Source of the DNA: Piezodorus guildinii
Lineage: Eukaryota; Arthropoda; Insecta; Hemiptera; Pentatomidae
DNA: 64,000 nt
Assembly: GCA_023052935.1 (NCBI GenBank)
Contig: CM041297.1
Location: 85,444,021-85,508,020, forward strand
Reading direction: 5' to 3'
Part shown: piece by piece, positions 34,481-49,000 of the stretch
How positions within the stretch are numbered: the first letter of the stretch is position 1
How the letters are laid out: each line of letters opens with the position of its first letter
Made by a program: the position numbers and the translations under genes
The notes under the pieces: model-generated
What the model was told of the DNA's origin: nothing
The model's input: only the letters and a program-made list of their open reading frames with translations
Databases searched by the model: none

Positions 34481-35220
34481 CCTTAGCCAGAGCTGTGCAC
34501 TGTATATCATCTCAAACCCTATTATAACTATATAGTATTTTATATATTTAAAAATATATTCATTATTATTTAAATATATAGATTTCAAAAAATTTGTATC
34601 ATATTTATTAATAAAAGTCGTGTTGAATGTTGGCCTCCTCTATCAGCTTCCGCCAATGGTTTGCGGATCTGGCAACATTGCAAATAGCGAAATTAAGAAC
34701 CTACAAACCAGAACTAAACACTGTACTAGCATCTTAAAACCAATATAAGTAAATAAATATAAATATAAAAATTATATATTTTATACAAAATATTTAAATA
34801 TTAAAAAAAATGTTTGATTTAAGACTTAGTTTAAACTTATTGCCTCAATATAATTGGTGGATCTGGCAACATTGCTTATAGCAAAATTAAAAGCCGCCAA
34901 AGCCAGAACAGTGTACTTATTACATTTCATATCAAACCCTATCATATATTTATATAGTTTTTCTAGCATTTTACTAATAAAAGTGTTCGATCTAGATGTT
35001 TCATTGATTAGGGGTGTAAAATCTTGCAATAAAACATTTAAAATTCAGTACCAGATAATTTTAAATGTTTCAAAATTAGCGAAATTAAGAATCCGTCAAA
35101 TGTTGAACTTTTTTACTAGCATCTTAAAGCCTACTGCATTTTCATTTTAATATGTTGGTTTTAAATAATTATTTCATCATTTTAATAAAATTTGCTTGAT
35201 TTAAACACTTGAGTAATCAA
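34480..35220 (+). repeat. Diverged tandem repeat, about three units of 220-240 bp
   Basis: Recurring blocks are GGATCTGGCAACATTGC (34666 and 34859), ATCTCAAACCCTAT / ATCAAACCCTATCAT (34508, 34930), AGCGAAATTAAGAA (34686, 35078) and CTAGCATCTTAAA (34726, 35116). Order is kept, spacing varies. No open frame. Confidence 0.55.
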
Positions 35221-36006
35221 GTTATCTTCTTTATTTAGATAATAAAATAGGGTGATTTTGTCAATTTATTACTTTTTTTTTAATTGTTAATATTGAGTAT
35301 TTTCACCGTATACTCAATGAAGGTAACTTTCAATAAATGATTATAAAAGTTTCAATTAAGAAATAAAATATAAATTGTTTAAAACAATAAATATTGGACA
35401 CTATTTTTATTAATCATTTCTTGATCTTTCCCTCATTCATTCCTTATTAACGTTTTTTTAGAAATCTTTTATCTTCAATAACTATTTTTTTTATAACTAC
35501 ATGATGATGGATATATATTGCAGGGTATTTTTATTTCTCTCCTTGTCTTTATTCAATACTAATCATTCCCAATTTTGTATATTTCATTTTGTACTAACCA
35601 ACTAGCACAAAACTTTAATATTGATGTATTAAACTAAAAATTTTTGTTACATCGTATATTTACCTACTTTTAATTGCGTTCATTATTTTAATTTCCAAAT
35701 CAAGTCGGAGGTTATATAATTATATCTTATCATAAAGATTATCAATCATCAATATATTTTACAGAATGGTAAACTAAAATATAAACAATAGGGCTTCTTA
35801 ATACAAAACAACGAACGAATAAACAAGAACAAATACAGTAAAGTAATAATAGAAATTATGGAGATACTCTTATATAGAAAATATTTGAGAAAAAATTTAA
35901 TTCAATGTAGTACGGCGCAATGTTGAAATCGAAAATACTTTTAAAATGTAAAATAGAATACTAAAATTCAGTAGTTTTTCTTTCATCTCTCATTTATCTT
36001 TAATAT

Positions 36007-36007
<1 letters not shown>

Positions 36008-36050
<43 letters not shown>
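36008..36050. repeat. AT microsatellite
   Basis: (AT)n run of about 40 bp. Confidence 0.9.
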
Positions 36051-36052
<2 letters not shown>

Positions 36053-36344
36053 ATAGTAGTAAATAAGGAAAAAAAAATTCAATCTCCAATTAATGAGGAA
36101 GCATTTGCATGATAATTGGTTAATTAAATAAATTTAGAGAGTAAGAGAAGCGTTTGGAAATCTTCAGAGCTACGTAGTACCGAAAAAACCAGTAGGCCAA
36201 TAAATTGGAGGTCGCATTTAGACCTCTTGATAAATTGGGCCCCCTTTCCAATTTTCTAAGTCTGATCAACTCGTCTAAACAGCCCTTCAGACGTACAGCA
36301 CTGGCTTATATCTACCATATAAATATTATGATTTTTTATTTTTT

Positions 36345-36532
36345 TGGTTTATCGCGGTTTCCTGATTAAAACATTATACTTTCTTTCTCTATTTTCAAAA
36401 GTAACCGAGTTATTGACGCATTTGTAGATAAAATTTAAATGTTTCCCGTTTCTTTTATATTACTTATCGCGTTGTCCTGATTGTAATACTTAATATTTTC
36501 TTTCTCTATATTCAAAAATAACTGAGTTATTT
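36345..36532 (+). repeat. Two tandem copies, period about 120 bp
   Basis: TTTATCGCGGTTTCCTGAT...TTTCTTTCTCTATTTTCAAA and a second copy starting CTTATCGCGTTGTCCTGAT share the same order of words over about 68 bp. The sequence resembles part of a transposon but cannot be assigned. Confidence 0.55.
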
Positions 36533-36889
36533 AATTAAAACATTTTTAATCGGCCGCCGTTTCGAAACAAATCTGATATCATCGAGATGTTAGAATCATG
36601 GTTGGGTGCCCTGTAATTTTTTTTTTTGTCGAATTTCGAATCAATCGGCCCAGCAATTTCGAAGAAAAGTTGCGGACGGCGTAGGTTGGATTTTTTTATT
36701 TATTCGTTATTTGGGTTCTATGTATTTTGATACGTTAGACCATAAATTTGGAGGGTAGGGTACATATTTTTTTCTTTGCATATTACAAAGATTCATTATT
36801 GAGCATAATGAACCAACAGAAAAAGGCTAAGCTCTGCTCTGTCTCATTCCTTTGTCCATCTGGAATGTTTCAGACTCTCTCAGTTCTGC

Positions 36890-37230
36890 ACTGCTACAGT
36901 ATTTTTTTTTTATACCAGTGATAGTATCTCTCTATGGAGTTTATTCTACCCCAAAGCATTACTGACGTTGAACGGGGTGAAAAGAGCCTTCAGATCGAGG
37001 AAGGCATGAAAAATCCCTAATCTCGGAACCGTACCTTCTTCAATACGTTTTAAAGAACACATATATGACCCTGTGTCAGCCTAAAAGGGTCTTTCATGAT
37101 TTCGTTTTGGTCTTTTTTACTAATATCTTGTATACAACTGAATACATAGTATGTACATCCGAGAGGAAACTGATAGCCCATAGTTTAGTTTTTTGTTGGA
37201 TTTCCCTTCACAGGGGTGAGAATAATAACA
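36890..37230 (-). pseudogene. Possible degraded retroelement RT fragment
   Basis: The minus strand gives FHAFLDLKALFTPFNVSNAL, reminiscent of the RT block AFLDLKKAFDTV, with stops on either side. The rest cannot be aligned by eye. Confidence 0.3.
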
Positions 37231-37397
37231 CTTGTTCATATTACTTTTCTTAAACCCTATTTAAAGAACAAAAAAACTTGAAGAATCTTCATGTAACGTT
37301 GGTGATTCCAATGGATTTAAAATTAATTTGAGGGATAAACCTTTTTTTCTTGAAGAGGGATTTTCATTTACTAAGAATTCCTCTTGTCCCATGTTCA

Positions 37398-37690
37398 CTT
37401 GTGTAGTGGATTGCATAACAGCCTTCTATACCCAAAGTCTCGGGTTCAAATCTGGTAAATGGACAATAAATCGGAGTAAACAATCCTTAGTTTGCCGAGG
37501 GGACATAAAAAGGTGGTCCCGAGTTTATGCGATGATCCCTATCCAATAAAATGTCCCATCTCTAATAAAATGATAATCCCCCAAGATCCCTATCCTAATA
37601 AAACCTGGGTAGGCAAAATTTAGAACTTCCACTGTAGCATCATCCAATTAGCCACAGTAACATGAAGTGAAGTTAAATTAAACAACAAAC
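37398..37690 (+). repeat. SINE-A copy
   Basis: A tRNA-like head (GTGTAGTGGATTGCATAACAG; CGGGTTCAAATCTGG) is followed by the shared body and the tail CATGAAGTGAAGTTAAATTAA. About 50 bp around 37540-37590 is a partial internal duplication of the GATCCCTATCC block. Confidence 0.8.
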
Positions 37691-38177
37691 CTTTAGTCTT
37701 AGAAATGATTTTACCATCGTTTCATATTTTGAATAGGCTTTTTATACTTCCTCTCTCCATAATATACATTTTAACTTTTACCAATTCTTACCTATTCTCG
37801 AGACTCATCTTTTAACTTTAACCGTCTGTTTCTTTTATTTCAACATTGAATACATTTTATTTTTCAAGTAAACTGGTGCATGTTACAGTCCTTGATGCTT
37901 TGCTCTTACAATCCTACAATCTGTTCTTTATAAATATATAGGATATATTAATGATCCTGTTTTATTATTACATCCAATTCCTCCCTCGGGGTCATGAACA
38001 TATTGTCTGCCCAAGTAAATCTGATAAGCTTACCTAGTTATTCTGCCCTGATGGATGAATGTGCTTAATCTTCGATGACATAGAATTTCTCTACACTTAC
38101 TAATCTTTAGATCAAACTCTATTATTCCACACCCATCTGGCTTATAAAAGGAGAGGAGCACACAAAAATCACGACTT

Positions 38178-38355
38178 TTGTTTCTTTATTCATTTAACGT
38201 CACTTTGTGGTACTATGGCTAATCAGACAGGCTACAGTGGAAGTCCTAAATTTGCCAATCCAGGTTTAATTAGAATAGGGATCTTAAACGAGTACCTAAA
38301 ATGGCACTGGCTTGGGACCACCTTTTTACATCCCCTTCGAATGACAGCATAATTA
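38178..38355 (-). repeat. SINE-A copy, minus orientation, 5' truncated
   Basis: It starts with TTCATTTAACGTCACTTTGTG, the complement of the SINE-A tail, and runs through the complement of the GGTCCCGAGCC block. Confidence 0.75.
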
Positions 38356-39200
38356 CAACTTCTGTTGCCAACTCTCCCTTAGCTACTCTGTTACCAAAAG
38401 TCTATACTCATTCTTGAGTCCGACCTTTTCCTCAATTTTTCTATCCTAAAATATTTCAATTCCAGTTAGTGAACCAATTGTTAATTCTCTTTCATATTCC
38501 AGTTGAAAAAGTTTGTATTGCAGGCATTTTTCTCTGATATAGGCTCAGCTTCAGCAAGATGACTGCAATTCTGGGTACAACAGGCTCCTTTAAGAACATA
38601 GAATTGGTCTTAGTTTTTAAATTTTCTACTGAGCTGACTAAATGTAAGAGAACTACTGAATTTCTAAATGTTGCAAATACTAGTTACTCTGCTGCAATGC
38701 AATATCACATTAAAGCAGGATAGAGTAGAAATTATTCTTTTTTTCAAAGCATATTTATGAGATCGAGCTCCCTCCTAATGTCATGTTGTTAAAGCTCAAA
38801 AGCTTTGGTCCCAAACTGCAAGGAATAGTAATTAGGACATCATTACACACAAAACATGGGTATAGTATCTCTGAGCTAACCCGGATTACTTTTCAAATCA
38901 TCATCTAATTTTAAGTGTAAGTTTCAAACAAGTGAGATTCCATATTGTTAAGAATACAATATGAGGATACAAAAATTCTCATGGTGATTGGGTTGAACTT
39001 CTATTTTAATGGTTTCTGATTCCCCTATTAATAATTCACAGTAGCTCAATAGATTTTGGTTAGTAAACTTGATCTATGAAATAGGGATGAGGGAGTGACC
39101 AAATGGATGCCTACAACCAAAGTTGATGATCATAAAATAATTATGAGTTTGGGCCTCCTTTATATTTTCATCATTTGATAGTTAAACAGATAGTAAAAAA
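38356..39200. other. Intergenic DNA, nothing recognised
   Basis: No exon, RNA gene or repeat boundary could be supported. Confidence 0.4.
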
Positions 39201-40108
39201 TCTGGTGCGCGCAACACACGATTTTCACTTACCTCCGTTGTTAAAATCAATTTAAGAATTATAATATACATTCAAAGATACAAATAAATTGTAAAAGAAT
39301 TAATTGTTTTGAATTTCAATAGTAATATGTGTTTTATTACATAATCTATTATATTTTTATCTACAACAATCCGTTAGATTTATCGTCTTTTCATCACTCT
39401 TCATTAACCTTTAAAATTCCATGTATTATATAGCATTTTTTCTAAAATTTTTAGCTGTCCAACGGTATATTATACTTCCAAATTACTATTCTTGTGTTCA
39501 AAAACACAAAAATTGAATAAAAAAATATGTTTGCACTTTTCTCCTTTAGTTCTTTATCAGTTTCGCTCAAATTGCTTATTTACCCATTATTAATCAATGC
39601 TAATAAGATGATGTTTCAAATTTTTTGAAATCTACAAAATTAAAAGTACTTTAGAGGAATATAATTTAAAATATCGGCATTTAAGCCCTGTCAATCTATT
39701 TCAATCAATATGAAACCTAGATCATATTAAAGCCCATTAACTTTTACATTGATATAGAGAGTTTATTCAAAATTGTTAGAGCCGTTTTTGAGAAAATCGT
39801 AAAAAGGTGCTAAATGCATGCTATAAAGTAGATCTTCCGGTCAGCTGATTTTGATTAAAAAGATTCAGTAACATCTCGGACGTATATTTGTCTTAAATAT
39901 TTAATTTCAGTTTTATAGGACTTTTTGTTTTCGCCTGGGAGTTACCACACACACACACACACGCACAGACCTTTTTGCGGGACTTGGTCATTTGGACTCA
40001 GGAGACCCTAAAACGTGTATTTCCTCGAAAACTGGAATTTAAAAATTGTCACAATCGCAATAATTTCCCTTACTATATATTTCATATATAGCTAAGCAAA
40101 AGTAAAAA
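39201..40108 (-). repeat. R1 repeat copy 4
   Basis: Well preserved. It starts TCTGGTGCGCGCAACACACG, then TTTTCACTTACCTCC, and ends CTTACTATATATTTCATATA followed by AAAAGTAAAAA. The inside has the ACACACAC and GACCTTTTTGCGGGACTTGG blocks. Confidence 0.8.
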
Positions 40109-40376
40109 TAATTCACAACCAAATATTTTACCATAATGGCCATTCCTACACAGTCCAGAAATAATTTGGAGTACTTTACTAATATTGTAGATAAAAGATC
40201 AATTTTAACTGTAATGTAAATGATGAATATCAAATCCTAAAATAGTTTCAATAGAAGCAATTCTATAGCAAATAATTTAAACTGGCACTTGTGATATCTG
40301 CTAAAAGTTACATTGTACACTAATTTTATTTGCTTTCATTTAGTTAATAAAATATGTAATACTGCTAATCATAAAA

Positions 40377-41214
40377 TCTGGTGTGCGCAACACATGACTT
40401 TCACTTACCTCCGTTATTTATATCAATTTGAGAATTTTAAAACAAATTTAGAAATGAAAAATTTACACTGGATTTTAAGAGAAACACGCATTTTATCAAG
40501 TAATCTATTATATTACTATCTACGATGCTCCTTTAACTTTTACAATTGTTTGTATAAAAAATATTTTTTCTAAAATCGTTAGCATTCTAAAGGTATATTA
40601 TACGTGTAAATGACTGTTCTTAAGTTCAAAAATATTTTTGCAGTTTTCTCCTTTAGTTGGATATCGAATTCGTTTAACTTATGTATTTACCTGTTTTTTA
40701 GCAATGCTATTCAGATGATACGGTCAATTTAATAAAATATACAATATTAAAGGAACTTTAGAGGAAGAAATTTTAAAATATAGGCATCTAAGCCCTGTCG
40801 GACTATTTCAATCAGAAATAAATCTATATGATATTAAAACCTGTCCAATTTTACATCGGTATAACGAGTTTAATCAAAATCGTTAAGAGCTGTTTTGGAA
40901 AAAAATCGTGAAATGGCATAAAATGCATGATATAAAGTGGCTCTTCTGGTTCACCGATTTTGATGCAAATGTTGCTGTAACATCTCTGGAGTATAGTTGT
41001 CTGAAATATGAATTTTCAGTTAGGTACACCTTTTCGTTTTCGAGTGGGACTTACCGCACACACACAGACCTTTTTTTGGAACTTAGTTATTTGGACTCAA
41101 GAGACCCTAAAAGGTGTATTTCCGTCGAAAACTGGAATTAGAAAATTTTCACGATCGCAATACTTTCTCTTACTATATATTTCATATATATAGATAGGTA
41201 AGTGAAAGTAAAAA
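40377..41214 (-). repeat. R1 repeat copy 5
   Basis: It starts TCTGGTGTGCGCAACACATG and ends GATAGGTAAGTGAAAGTAAA. It is in the same orientation as copy 4 and only 270 bp from it. Confidence 0.8.
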
Positions 41215-43087
41215 TATTGAATTGAACGAATTAAATAAGGTTTAATAAAAATACAATTTAATGTAACAGAAACGATACTGTTTCAATACATCTAGACATC
41301 TAATTTACTAACAATCTTCTGTTGTATTCAAGTAGGTATGCAAGGACATTTTTTCAATTTGTTTAAAAAAAAAACTTAAGTTATATTCAATATTAGGAAA
41401 TCTAATTGATTCAACAAACATATTTAAAATTGACTCACAACTTTCATGAGTTATACATCAAACTACACACTGTAAGGTTGAGAAACAATATGGAATTGAT
41501 TTGTTGGAAGCATTGCTGCTAATGATGTCCAATTACTTCTTGATCTTTTATGGAACACCTGTTAGGTTATACCACCCCTGCTTTTTCAATGATTTCCAAA
41601 TTTAATGTTCTAGAAATAAGTCTATTACAATATTTATAAGGTTCCATGAAGTAAATGCAGAGCTAAATAATTTTACTTTTTATTTTGCCTTACAATTTAC
41701 AATCTATTTACTATATGGTCACTGTGCATCTAATATTATCATCTTCTGAAAAAATTCATTCATTTCTAATGGTTTTTAAACACAAAATAAAATTTAAAAG
41801 ACATGAATAAAGGTGTAGGAGAGGTTCAGAAGTTTCAATCCTTGTTAAGGTCTCATAACACATCATTTTCACCCTGAGGAATAATTAGTTTTAAAATTTT
41901 AACATAATATTTCACCAAATATAATGATATATTATAAATCTTAAAGTTCATTAACATATAAAAATATAGGCATCAATAATTTTTATAACCTTATTAAATA
42001 CTTCAATATCAACATAAATAAGTTAAATAATAGGAAAAAAGACGATATTTAGCATTTATAATTTACAAATACAAAATCAGAGTGGTAACTCAAAATAAAT
42101 ATTTAAAAGACCTACACCTTTTTTTTTTTTCTAAACAAAAAAACAAATACTAATACTTTTTCAGTAACCTATTAGAAAAAAAAATATATGATACAAAATA
42201 TAAAATAGAAAAAAAAAAAGCACTCATATTCAAAGGTGAGTTCTAATGCAAACAAAATATGTAGCCAACAATGGCTGGAACATAGATGGGGAGGAAAGAA
42301 AAAAATAGGGAAACTACAGAAACAAATGTTCAACTAAGTCTTGTTCACATCAAAACCCACCTTGATAACAATTTTTTCGAATAATGTCGCACTTTGACCA
42401 GTAATAAAATATCTCATATACATGTCTAATACAAAGATTCATTTATACATAAAATTGGAAAGTAAACCAACATGATGAGCATATATGTTAATTAATAATG
42501 TCACATACTAAACGCATTTTTTTTTTTGCTTTTTTCATTTGTATTTAATTTATATTGACAGGTTTTATATAGACACCTTGCTGTTGATAAAACTTCTCTA
42601 ACAACTAAGTCTACCTACCATATTTCATTATTTATATATATTTATATTCGAAGTTGGGATGAACATGCATCATAAGGGCGAATATTTTAATAAAATAATG
42701 CCCACTGTATGAGGTATATATCAACCTGATTATGGCGAAGATAATATATATATAATACAAATTTTAAAATTAACATTTTTCAACAGTATTCATATATACA
42801 AACAAATATTGGTATATATTTATATATACGTAGGATTTACTAAAATCCTGATTACAATATAATATCATACGCTGGTTTATATAACATACAAAATCTTCAC
42901 CATAACCAAAGTGATACACCTGGAGGGTATACAATCACTTGTTTATACTTTCGATCATTAACATAAAAATAATTAAAAACAAGTATTTTTTTTCTTTTTT
43001 TTTTTTTTCATTTTTCTTTCACTTTCATAAAATGACATAATTGTCATAACTGTACACGTGGTCACTAATAAGGTCCACACAAAATGT
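41215..43087 (-). other. 3' side and probable 3' UTR of the TOX gene
   Basis: AT-rich DNA after the TOX stop codon, without coding potential. The polyadenylation site could not be chosen among several minus-strand AATAAA-like words. Confidence 0.4.
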
Positions 43088-46000
43088 CTATTTCACAGCC
43101 GCATTCTGATTAGACGCTACCCAAGAACTAAAAACGTCTCTGAAAATAATGACAGATTTAATTAAAAAAATATAATTATTTTTTAAAAAAGAATTACATA
43201 AAATCATCTAATACATAGAAAATTTAAGTCTAGAGTTTGAGTCAATTTTAAATTAAAAAAAAAAAAAAAAATTATACAACGAACAGTTGTTATGTGTTAT
43301 CAAAAGATTTTTGATCTCTCACAATTTGTAAAAAATATGTGATGTTTGTCAAGTAACTACAACAATAAATAATAATTTTGACATAATACTGGCGAGAAAG
43401 CTCATTAATAATTCTGGACACAATTATAGCAGATGACTTATATTCGTGCATTAGAGAACATCTAGAGGCGCCAGAACTCAAGACACTGAGAACCGACAAT
43501 TAAAGTGGTTTTGCCACGTTTGTCGGATGGAGGAGGAGAGAGAGCCACGAAAAGTTCTAGAAAGCTCGACCCACTGGGAGGAGACCGAGAGGCCGTCCCA
43601 GAATTTTCTATCAGGAGTACATTCAAAAGGTTGGAGAGAAGAGAGGCATGGCTGCATTGGATAGAGGCTCCTTGACACTAGTTATGGCACGAAGAGGAAG
43701 TCAAAGAAGAAGAAGACTTATATTCAATTTGAGTTCAGCAATAGCAGACTCCTTATACAAATCATAAGTGACAAGGTTCTAGTCGGGAGGGGGGGAGGGA
43801 GTCAGGAGTGTGCTTCCAGGGGCATATCCAGCCTTAATAAGTTGGAAACTTATAACTTTAATAGAAAGGCAAATACTAACAATGTAGTATGATACTGTGG
43901 TTCAGTATGTAGACCTCAACACAACCTTTTAGCACACCACATACCAGTTAGGCCATGGCACACATAGCCGGTTGTTGGCCAACCGGTTTATAATCCTACC
44001 TTTACCAGCCAGTCAACAGGTCGTTGATATAATAGGGGTATAGCTGGCACACACCTGGGTGCTGGCTATCTTAGCCGGTTTATGATTTCAATACAGCCCC
44101 GGGTAGCGATCAGAGATGGCACATTTCCCTATCTCGGCAACTATAAGTAGGAGGCAGCCGGCTATGTGTGCCATATTCCTTAGAAATAGCAGTCCTAATA
44201 TAATAACAAACCAGACCAAAAACCAAAATAAAATTAGTATATATTTATAATCGAGTTGATTGAGGGAGCAGTCACCAAGAAAACATACCAATAAGACGAG
44301 GTTCTTTTATTTGTTTGTTGACATTTCGGTCTAATTTTAAGCCTTTATCAGGGCTGACTTTGAGAGAGATTTCCAAGGAAGGATCTCTTGAGACTTGACT
44401 TCCTTGGGAATATCTCTCGAAGTCAGCCCTGATGAAGGCCCACAAAATAAAATAAGCTTGTTTTACTTGAGGTTTTCTTGGTAACTGCACCAACTTTTCC
44501 ATATTGTCAACAAAAACTAGATCAATATTTTTATAGATATTTTACTGTAATAGATTTGATAATTCGTTTTGTCCTTTGTGATAATAAGTCCTTGTTAATT
44601 TCATATAACTAATTTGTAAGTCACCTTGGAAAAGTATAGCTTCAGACATTTTAGCATTAATAAAAATTCTTACGAAACATACATATATATTACCATTGCC
44701 ATAGAGCTCAACTTGTAGCAAATTGTGTACCAGAAAAAATCTAAAAAAATCTAAAATGTTACCTGCAGTGAGTAACGACACATTCATTACTGCAATATTC
44801 GTCCTCCCACTCCGAGTTGGCTACAGCGATGTTGGTGCAGCCGGCGCGGATGCAATGGTTCGGGGGTGGATTCACTGGCTCACCCCCGCCGTTGGGGGGC
44901 TCCTGTAACACCATGACCACTGAACAGACAAATTGCAATTGCTCCAAGTCTGCATGAACAGGCTCATAACGATTTATTGAAGACCAGAATATAAATAAAG
45001 AATTTGGAATTCTATTACCCTTATAAATAATTTTTTACTTTTCTAGAAGAATTAATGGTTAATTAAGGTGTGTTGATGTTTTCAAAATATTTGAAACACT
45101 ATAGATAGTTCCTTAAACTAAAAAAGTTTAATCGACTATTCATATTCATAAAGCTGGATCCCCATGTTAATTACATTTATATAATTGAAAGTATCAGTTT
45201 AAGAATTATCAAATATGGTAAATTATCAGACTCCAAAAACGCAACGGGCCAACACTTAGACTAAGTTAATCTACAAGAGTATATTTTGAGAGTACCTACT
45301 ATAATACAATCTATTTGAGATCACCTGTGGTGTAGTGGTTAGCATAACAGCCTTCTATGCCCAGGGGCACAGGCTGAAATCCGGAAGATGGCTATATGAA
45401 TTTTTATAGGGAATAAAATGTTTTTAAGAATCTACTATTCTGTAAATTCTTTCCAATGTAGACTAACTGTCCCTTCTTGTCTCAATATCTATTGAGGGTG
45501 ATATATAGTTTATATGTATGAGAGGATGAAATATAATTATTTTTAGTTTCTACTTTATCTTATTCTTCCAATGGTTCTTTACGGATGGCCGCTTACTTTG
45601 AAGGATGAACAACAGCTTAAGGTTTTCGAAAATAAGGTATTTGGTAAAATATTTGGTCCGAAGAGAGATGAGGGCACGAGGGAGTTTAGAAGGTTGCACA
45701 ACGCGGAATTGCGGAAGTTGTATCCTGTGAATATAATTGAGTTGAAAACGTCGCAGAGACTCAAATGGGTGAGTAAAATTGCTTAGCTCGATGAGGAACG
45801 GATTCCGAGAAAGTTCGTATTTGCTGATCCGACTGGTAGGCGTCCGAAAGGTAGGCCGAAGCGGCGATGGGAGGATTGCGTTAAAGCTGATCTCGGGGGC
45901 TTGGCTTGACCGGCGAACATTGGATGAGTCTATGAAGGCGAAATTTGGTGGTATCGGCATAGAACCTTCGGGTTCGGTAAGCCTATTATTATTAAAATAC

Positions 46001-49000
46001 TTTATAAGTGCACAGTATATAATCATAAATATATAAGTTCGAGGTTAACTATAATTAGCCAAATTCTTGAATACGCAGCAGCCACATCTTCTGATTATAT
46101 ATAGCAAATAAGATAATAGGGTATATAAAGATTGACCCATATCCAAAACAAGCAATACAGCAAGGTCTGAAACTTTTTATATTAGTTTGTAAAATTTCAA
46201 AAATTTTCCTTATGATTGATAACGTTGAACATATAGAGATAAGACTAAGAACAGTAATACTTACACAAGAAAAATGCTCTTAGGAATTTTTAAATATTAC
46301 CGTTTAAAATATAAGTTTTAGGGAGTTGAATTTAAATTCCAATTCCTGAACATATTGACAAAACCATTGCAACCATTTTAAGTGCAGGGCATTTTTTTTT
46401 TACTCCCATAATGAAAATTCTAAATGTTTCCTATCTGATAACAGGTTAAATTAAAATTGTGAGGGGGTTATGATACTAGATTCTTTCCAGCACGAGGTTA
46501 ACTATATGGTGGGCATGTGAGGATGTTTTTTTGAGAAGGAAAAACTGTAATGTGAATGCTCTGGCAGTCAAATATTTGATTTTGGAACTGACCAAATAAC
46601 TATTTACCTTCTCATAAAATTTTATCATCGAAATTCAATGGTAGTTTTCAGTAAATCATACCAATCTCTGAATAGTAAATACAAGTTACCATCATTATAA
46701 TTTTAATATTAACATTTACTCATCAGTAAGGTAAACTGTAAATAAAAGAATCACAATATGATTTGACAGTTATATCAATATATTAGACTATTTTATATGT
46801 TACAATTTAGATATTTAATAACGTAATAATTTTAATATAATGTTTCAACACAATAAAACCACTTTAACGTTGAATGATATCAACACCCAATATAAGATTA
46901 AACAAAAACCTTCTAGAAAACAAAACAAAACAGTATCTCTGTTTAAATATTCCAGTCATATAGGGATATGGATATCAAAGGTACAGAAAAAAACTTTCAG
47001 ATATTTACCTGCTGCTGCATGTAGTTGTTGGGATTTACTTGCTGTGGGGAGGGTTGGTTAACTTGTTGCATATGTTGCTGCTGCTGTTGTTGCTGTGGCG
47101 GCTGATTTTGTTGTTGTTGCTGTTGCTGTTGTTGAGGTTGTTGTTGTCCCATGTGACCCATCATGACCTAAACATTTTATAAATTAAGATGGAATATATC
47201 TTAATTTGTCCTGATACTGAATCACAGTTAATTCAACAATCACTTCGGTAGTTTTTTTGTGATAGTAATTATGATGTTAGTTTAACTGGGTCTAATAATA
47301 ACTTTACCATTAAATGAGCCGCAATTAATTTAAAAAATTAACTATTGAAGGGAATGAAACACTGAGCGTATAATAACTGGCTGGTAGCATCAATACTAAA
47401 GCCGGCATGTGCGCAGGTCACGGCTATGACGTAATAACATGGAGTCACAACACCGCTATATTTAATTCAAACTGAATTCATATAATTTCCTATTTCGATC
47501 TACTTTTTGAGGTAGAAAATAGAAAACTAATTCTAAAGAAATTACTCGAAGAAAACGACCTGAAATATCGAACATAACTGCTTTCCCTCTAATTTTTTGT
47601 AATCATAAAGATTTTCAAATGTACTAAGTACATAAGTATATTATAATATTCGATCTCAGAATGTGGGAGTAAATTGACAAATAAAAATACAAAAAATCAC
47701 ATTTATTTCTAAAAATATTTCACAGAGAAATTAAAAAAAAAAAAAAAACGGAATGTTAAGAAAGTATTCTGATGATTTTTGGTATATTTATTTTATAATT
47801 GTAATCATGGCATCAGTTTATATTTTAATTCTTAGGTAAGATAATTTAGTTGTTATTAGTTCATTACTTTATTGTGATGTACCTACAAAATCTAAAAATA
47901 ATTACTTCAGAGAAAATAAATTTCATATTATTTTCAAATGTTTTGAAGTGTATATGAACAAATTATATTGAAAAACATGGCATAAATAAATATTTAAAAA
48001 CTTTTAAATATGAAATATGCATAATAAATTTAACATCCATTGTCTTTTGTCCTTAGTAATCAGAGGTTTGATTCAAAACAATTAATTAAAAGGTGTGTTT
48101 CCTTGTCCCTTATTTTTCAGAGATAAGGCAGGGCATGCGCATTGTTTTTCCGTAGGGGCAAAATAAAGCGTCATCCATGTCCACAAAAGGAGAATGAAAA
48201 AATGATTTATTTGGAAAGAATAGCTATAAAAGAAATATTTTAGATAAGAAGTACTGAAGCCCAAGCACATTGGAGAGTGGGTCCCTGAGTGGCTCAGGAT
48301 TGCTGAAGTTTCAGTTTCTTTAATAAAAATCATTGTTTTGAATTAGTTCTGTGAAAGAATTCTTGACACTTCCACTCTGGTTAATGCTTGGCTGCAATCT
48401 AATGGTAGGTTTCAAGAGTTGGTAAATTTTGGTTAGTAACAATGTGTCATATAATTTATGATTATGTCGGTCATGATGTTTAATTATTCTTATAAAGTCC
48501 TAAACTGTTTGTAAAATACTAACCTGAGTTGTTTGATTCTGCCTGTTGTCTTGTGGCATCATTGGGTGTGTTGGCTTCTTCAAATGATGTTGTGGTGAGG
48601 GTGCGGACATAGGAGGGGATGGAAGTCCAGTAGGTGGTGAATAGCCACTATATCCTCCTCCATATCCTCCATAGCCTCCGTACATTGTCTCTTGTTCACT
48701 TCCACCCTGCTTTCCAGGTTTATTTATTATTTTTAAACAATTACATAGGCAATTTTATTTAAATCTAGCTCATAAAACATATACATATATACATCATAAT
48801 CTATTATTTATAAGTAAGGTTTATTCCACCTAATCACTATGTTATGAAACAATAACTTAAGTTTTTATTATTAAAAAAAAAAATACAAGTTAAATCTGAT
48901 AATAAATATATTCCAAACTTCAAGCAAAAACAATAGATTTATTCTAATTTAAATGTATGAAATAAAATTTACCTTAGAAACAAGGCTTGCTCTGTATGCT

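Noticed and set aside
44903..44919. Alternative TOX acceptor at TTCAG (exon start 44919)
   Set aside because: It is out of phase with the polyglutamine exon; the acceptor TTACAG at 44902 keeps the frame.
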